NCBI GenBank assembly: GCA_028872975.1
Contig: JAGWNV010000041.1
Span: 1-13,795, forward strand
DNA: 13,795 bases
Origin: Acidobacteriota bacterium
GTDB taxonomy: Bacteria; Actinomycetota; Acidimicrobiia; Acidimicrobiales; UBA8190
Direction of reading: 5' to 3'
Shown here: positions 13,201 through 13,795 of the stretch, one piece after another
How the letters are laid out: each line of letters opens with the position of its first letter
Position numbering within the stretch: the first letter of the stretch is position 1
Notes under the pieces: model-generated
The model's database searches: none
The model's input: only the letters and a program-made list of their open reading frames with translations
What the model was told of the DNA's origin: nothing
Position numbers and translations under genes: made by a program

Positions 13201-13795
13201 GGGCGGGAGCCACTCCCAGTTGCCCGGACCTCCGACCAGGCGGAAGCCGTCGTAGGTCTTGAGACGGTGGTGGAACCGGCACAATCGGCAGAGGTTCCAC
13301 AACTCGGACGGGCCCCCTTCGGCGAAGGGGATCCGCCAATGGTCGATCTCCAGGCTGAGGGCCACCGTGCAGTTGGGCACGACGCAGGTGGGGTCCCGGG
13401 CCTCGAGGGCGGTCTCGACGGGAGCCGGGACGGTACGCCCGAGGTGGGCCACCGTGGTGACGTCGACCCCGTCGCGGATGACGAGCCTGGCCGTGGCGTC
13501 ACCGAGGAGACCGGTGAGCACCCGGATCGGCACCGGCCCCACACCGGGCACTTCGCAGAGCTCGCCCGGCCGGACCTCGCCGCGGCGGAGCGATTCGAGG
13601 TGCACGTGGTAGACGACCCCGGGCCGCCGGGCCCTCCCGCCCTCGGTGCCGGCGAAGGTGGCCCGGCGTTCGTCGCCGGTGACGAGGGCGACGAGGGCGT
13701 CGGCGTCGCAGACGGCCGGGGCGGCGGGCTCCTCACCGGCTGCCCGCATCTCGTCGGCGACGTGAACCGCCCTGGAGCGGATGGCGGAGAGGACG
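13195..13795 (-). CDS. HNH endonuclease domain protein, 13E12/DUF222 type (5' end outside window)
   Basis: Only the C-terminal 199 or so residues lie in the window; the frame stays open to the right edge, so the gene is cut, not broken. The end carries an HNH fold: C-x4-C (CVVPNC, codons at 13384-13386 and 13369-13371), LEIDHWRIPFAEGG with the first H, LWN with the N, CRLC, and RFHHRLKTYDGF. The upstream part (VHLESLRRGEV, DVTTVAHLGRTVP) resembles the middle of the 13E12/DUF222 repeat family, abundant in actinobacteria. A methionine codon at 13747-13749 is internal. These proteins are thought to be DNA nucleases, often of mobile origin, but the role of most is unknown. It is convergent with the acyl-CoA dehydrogenase gene (8 bp gap) and probably unrelated to the catabolic locus. 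Confidence 0.88.
   Translation of the reverse strand, partial: VLSAIRSRAVHVADEMRAAGEEPAAPAVCDADALVALVTGDERRATFAGTEGGRARRPGVVYHVHLESLRRGEVRPGELCEVPGVGPVPIRVLTGLLGDATARLVIRDGVDVTTVAHLGRTVPAPVETALEARDPTCVVPNCTVALSLEIDHWRIPFAEGGPSELWNLCRLCRFHHRLKTYDGFRLVGGPGNWEWLPPD

Noticed and set aside
1..13795. Mobile element, phage, CRISPR, tRNA or rRNA content
   Set aside because: No transposase, integrase, repeat-spacer pattern or RNA-gene sequence was seen. The HNH protein alone does not establish a mobile element.

Overview
The window is about 13.8 kb of very GC-rich DNA. Codons strongly prefer G or C at the third position, GTG and TTG starts are frequent, and several genes overlap by 4 bp. Together with a 13E12/DUF222-type HNH protein and a Liv transporter cluster of actinobacterial style, this points to an actinobacterium. 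Acidimicrobiia is my best guess, from general resemblance only. No RNA gene, CRISPR array, insertion sequence or phage gene is visible.

Layout. (1) 1-244: no confident gene; it holds the leader of the first operon. (2) 245-6103, plus strand: a branched-chain-amino-acid-type (HAAT) ABC importer made of a lipoprotein binding protein, one fused LivH-LivM permease, LivG-like and LivF-like ATPases, and then a short-chain dehydrogenase. (3) 6134-10028, minus strand, convergent with the above: an acyl-CoA dehydrogenase, an HMG-CoA-synthase-like/DUF35 fusion protein and an SCP-x-type thiolase, chained by 4-bp overlaps. (4) 10029-10127: a short divergent promoter region with a perfect 7-bp inverted repeat. 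(5) 10128-13186, plus strand: a heme-oxygenase-like diiron-type protein, a classical FadA-type thiolase and a second, atypical acyl-CoA dehydrogenase. (6) 13195 to the window end, minus strand: the C-terminal part of an HNH protein cut by the edge.

The genes read as one uptake-and-degradation locus. The importer would bring in a small organic substrate, not necessarily an amino acid. The acyl-CoA dehydrogenases, the MFE-2-like dehydrogenase and the two thiolases would run beta-oxidation-type chemistry on its CoA ester. No enoyl-CoA hydratase and no acyl-CoA ligase lie in the window, so those steps must be encoded elsewhere.

Two elements stand out. The HMG-CoA-synthase-like domain has lost all three residues expected for catalysis, yet it is fused to a DUF35 domain with an intact zinc ribbon and sits directly beside an SCP-x thiolase. 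This recalls the archaeal thiolase/HMG-CoA synthase/DUF35 complex, recast here as a possible scaffold. The heme-oxygenase-like protein keeps a full set of putative diiron ligands and leads a beta-oxidation operon, so it may be an uncharacterised oxygenase acting on an acyl substrate. All functional statements come from reading the sequence; no database search was possible.
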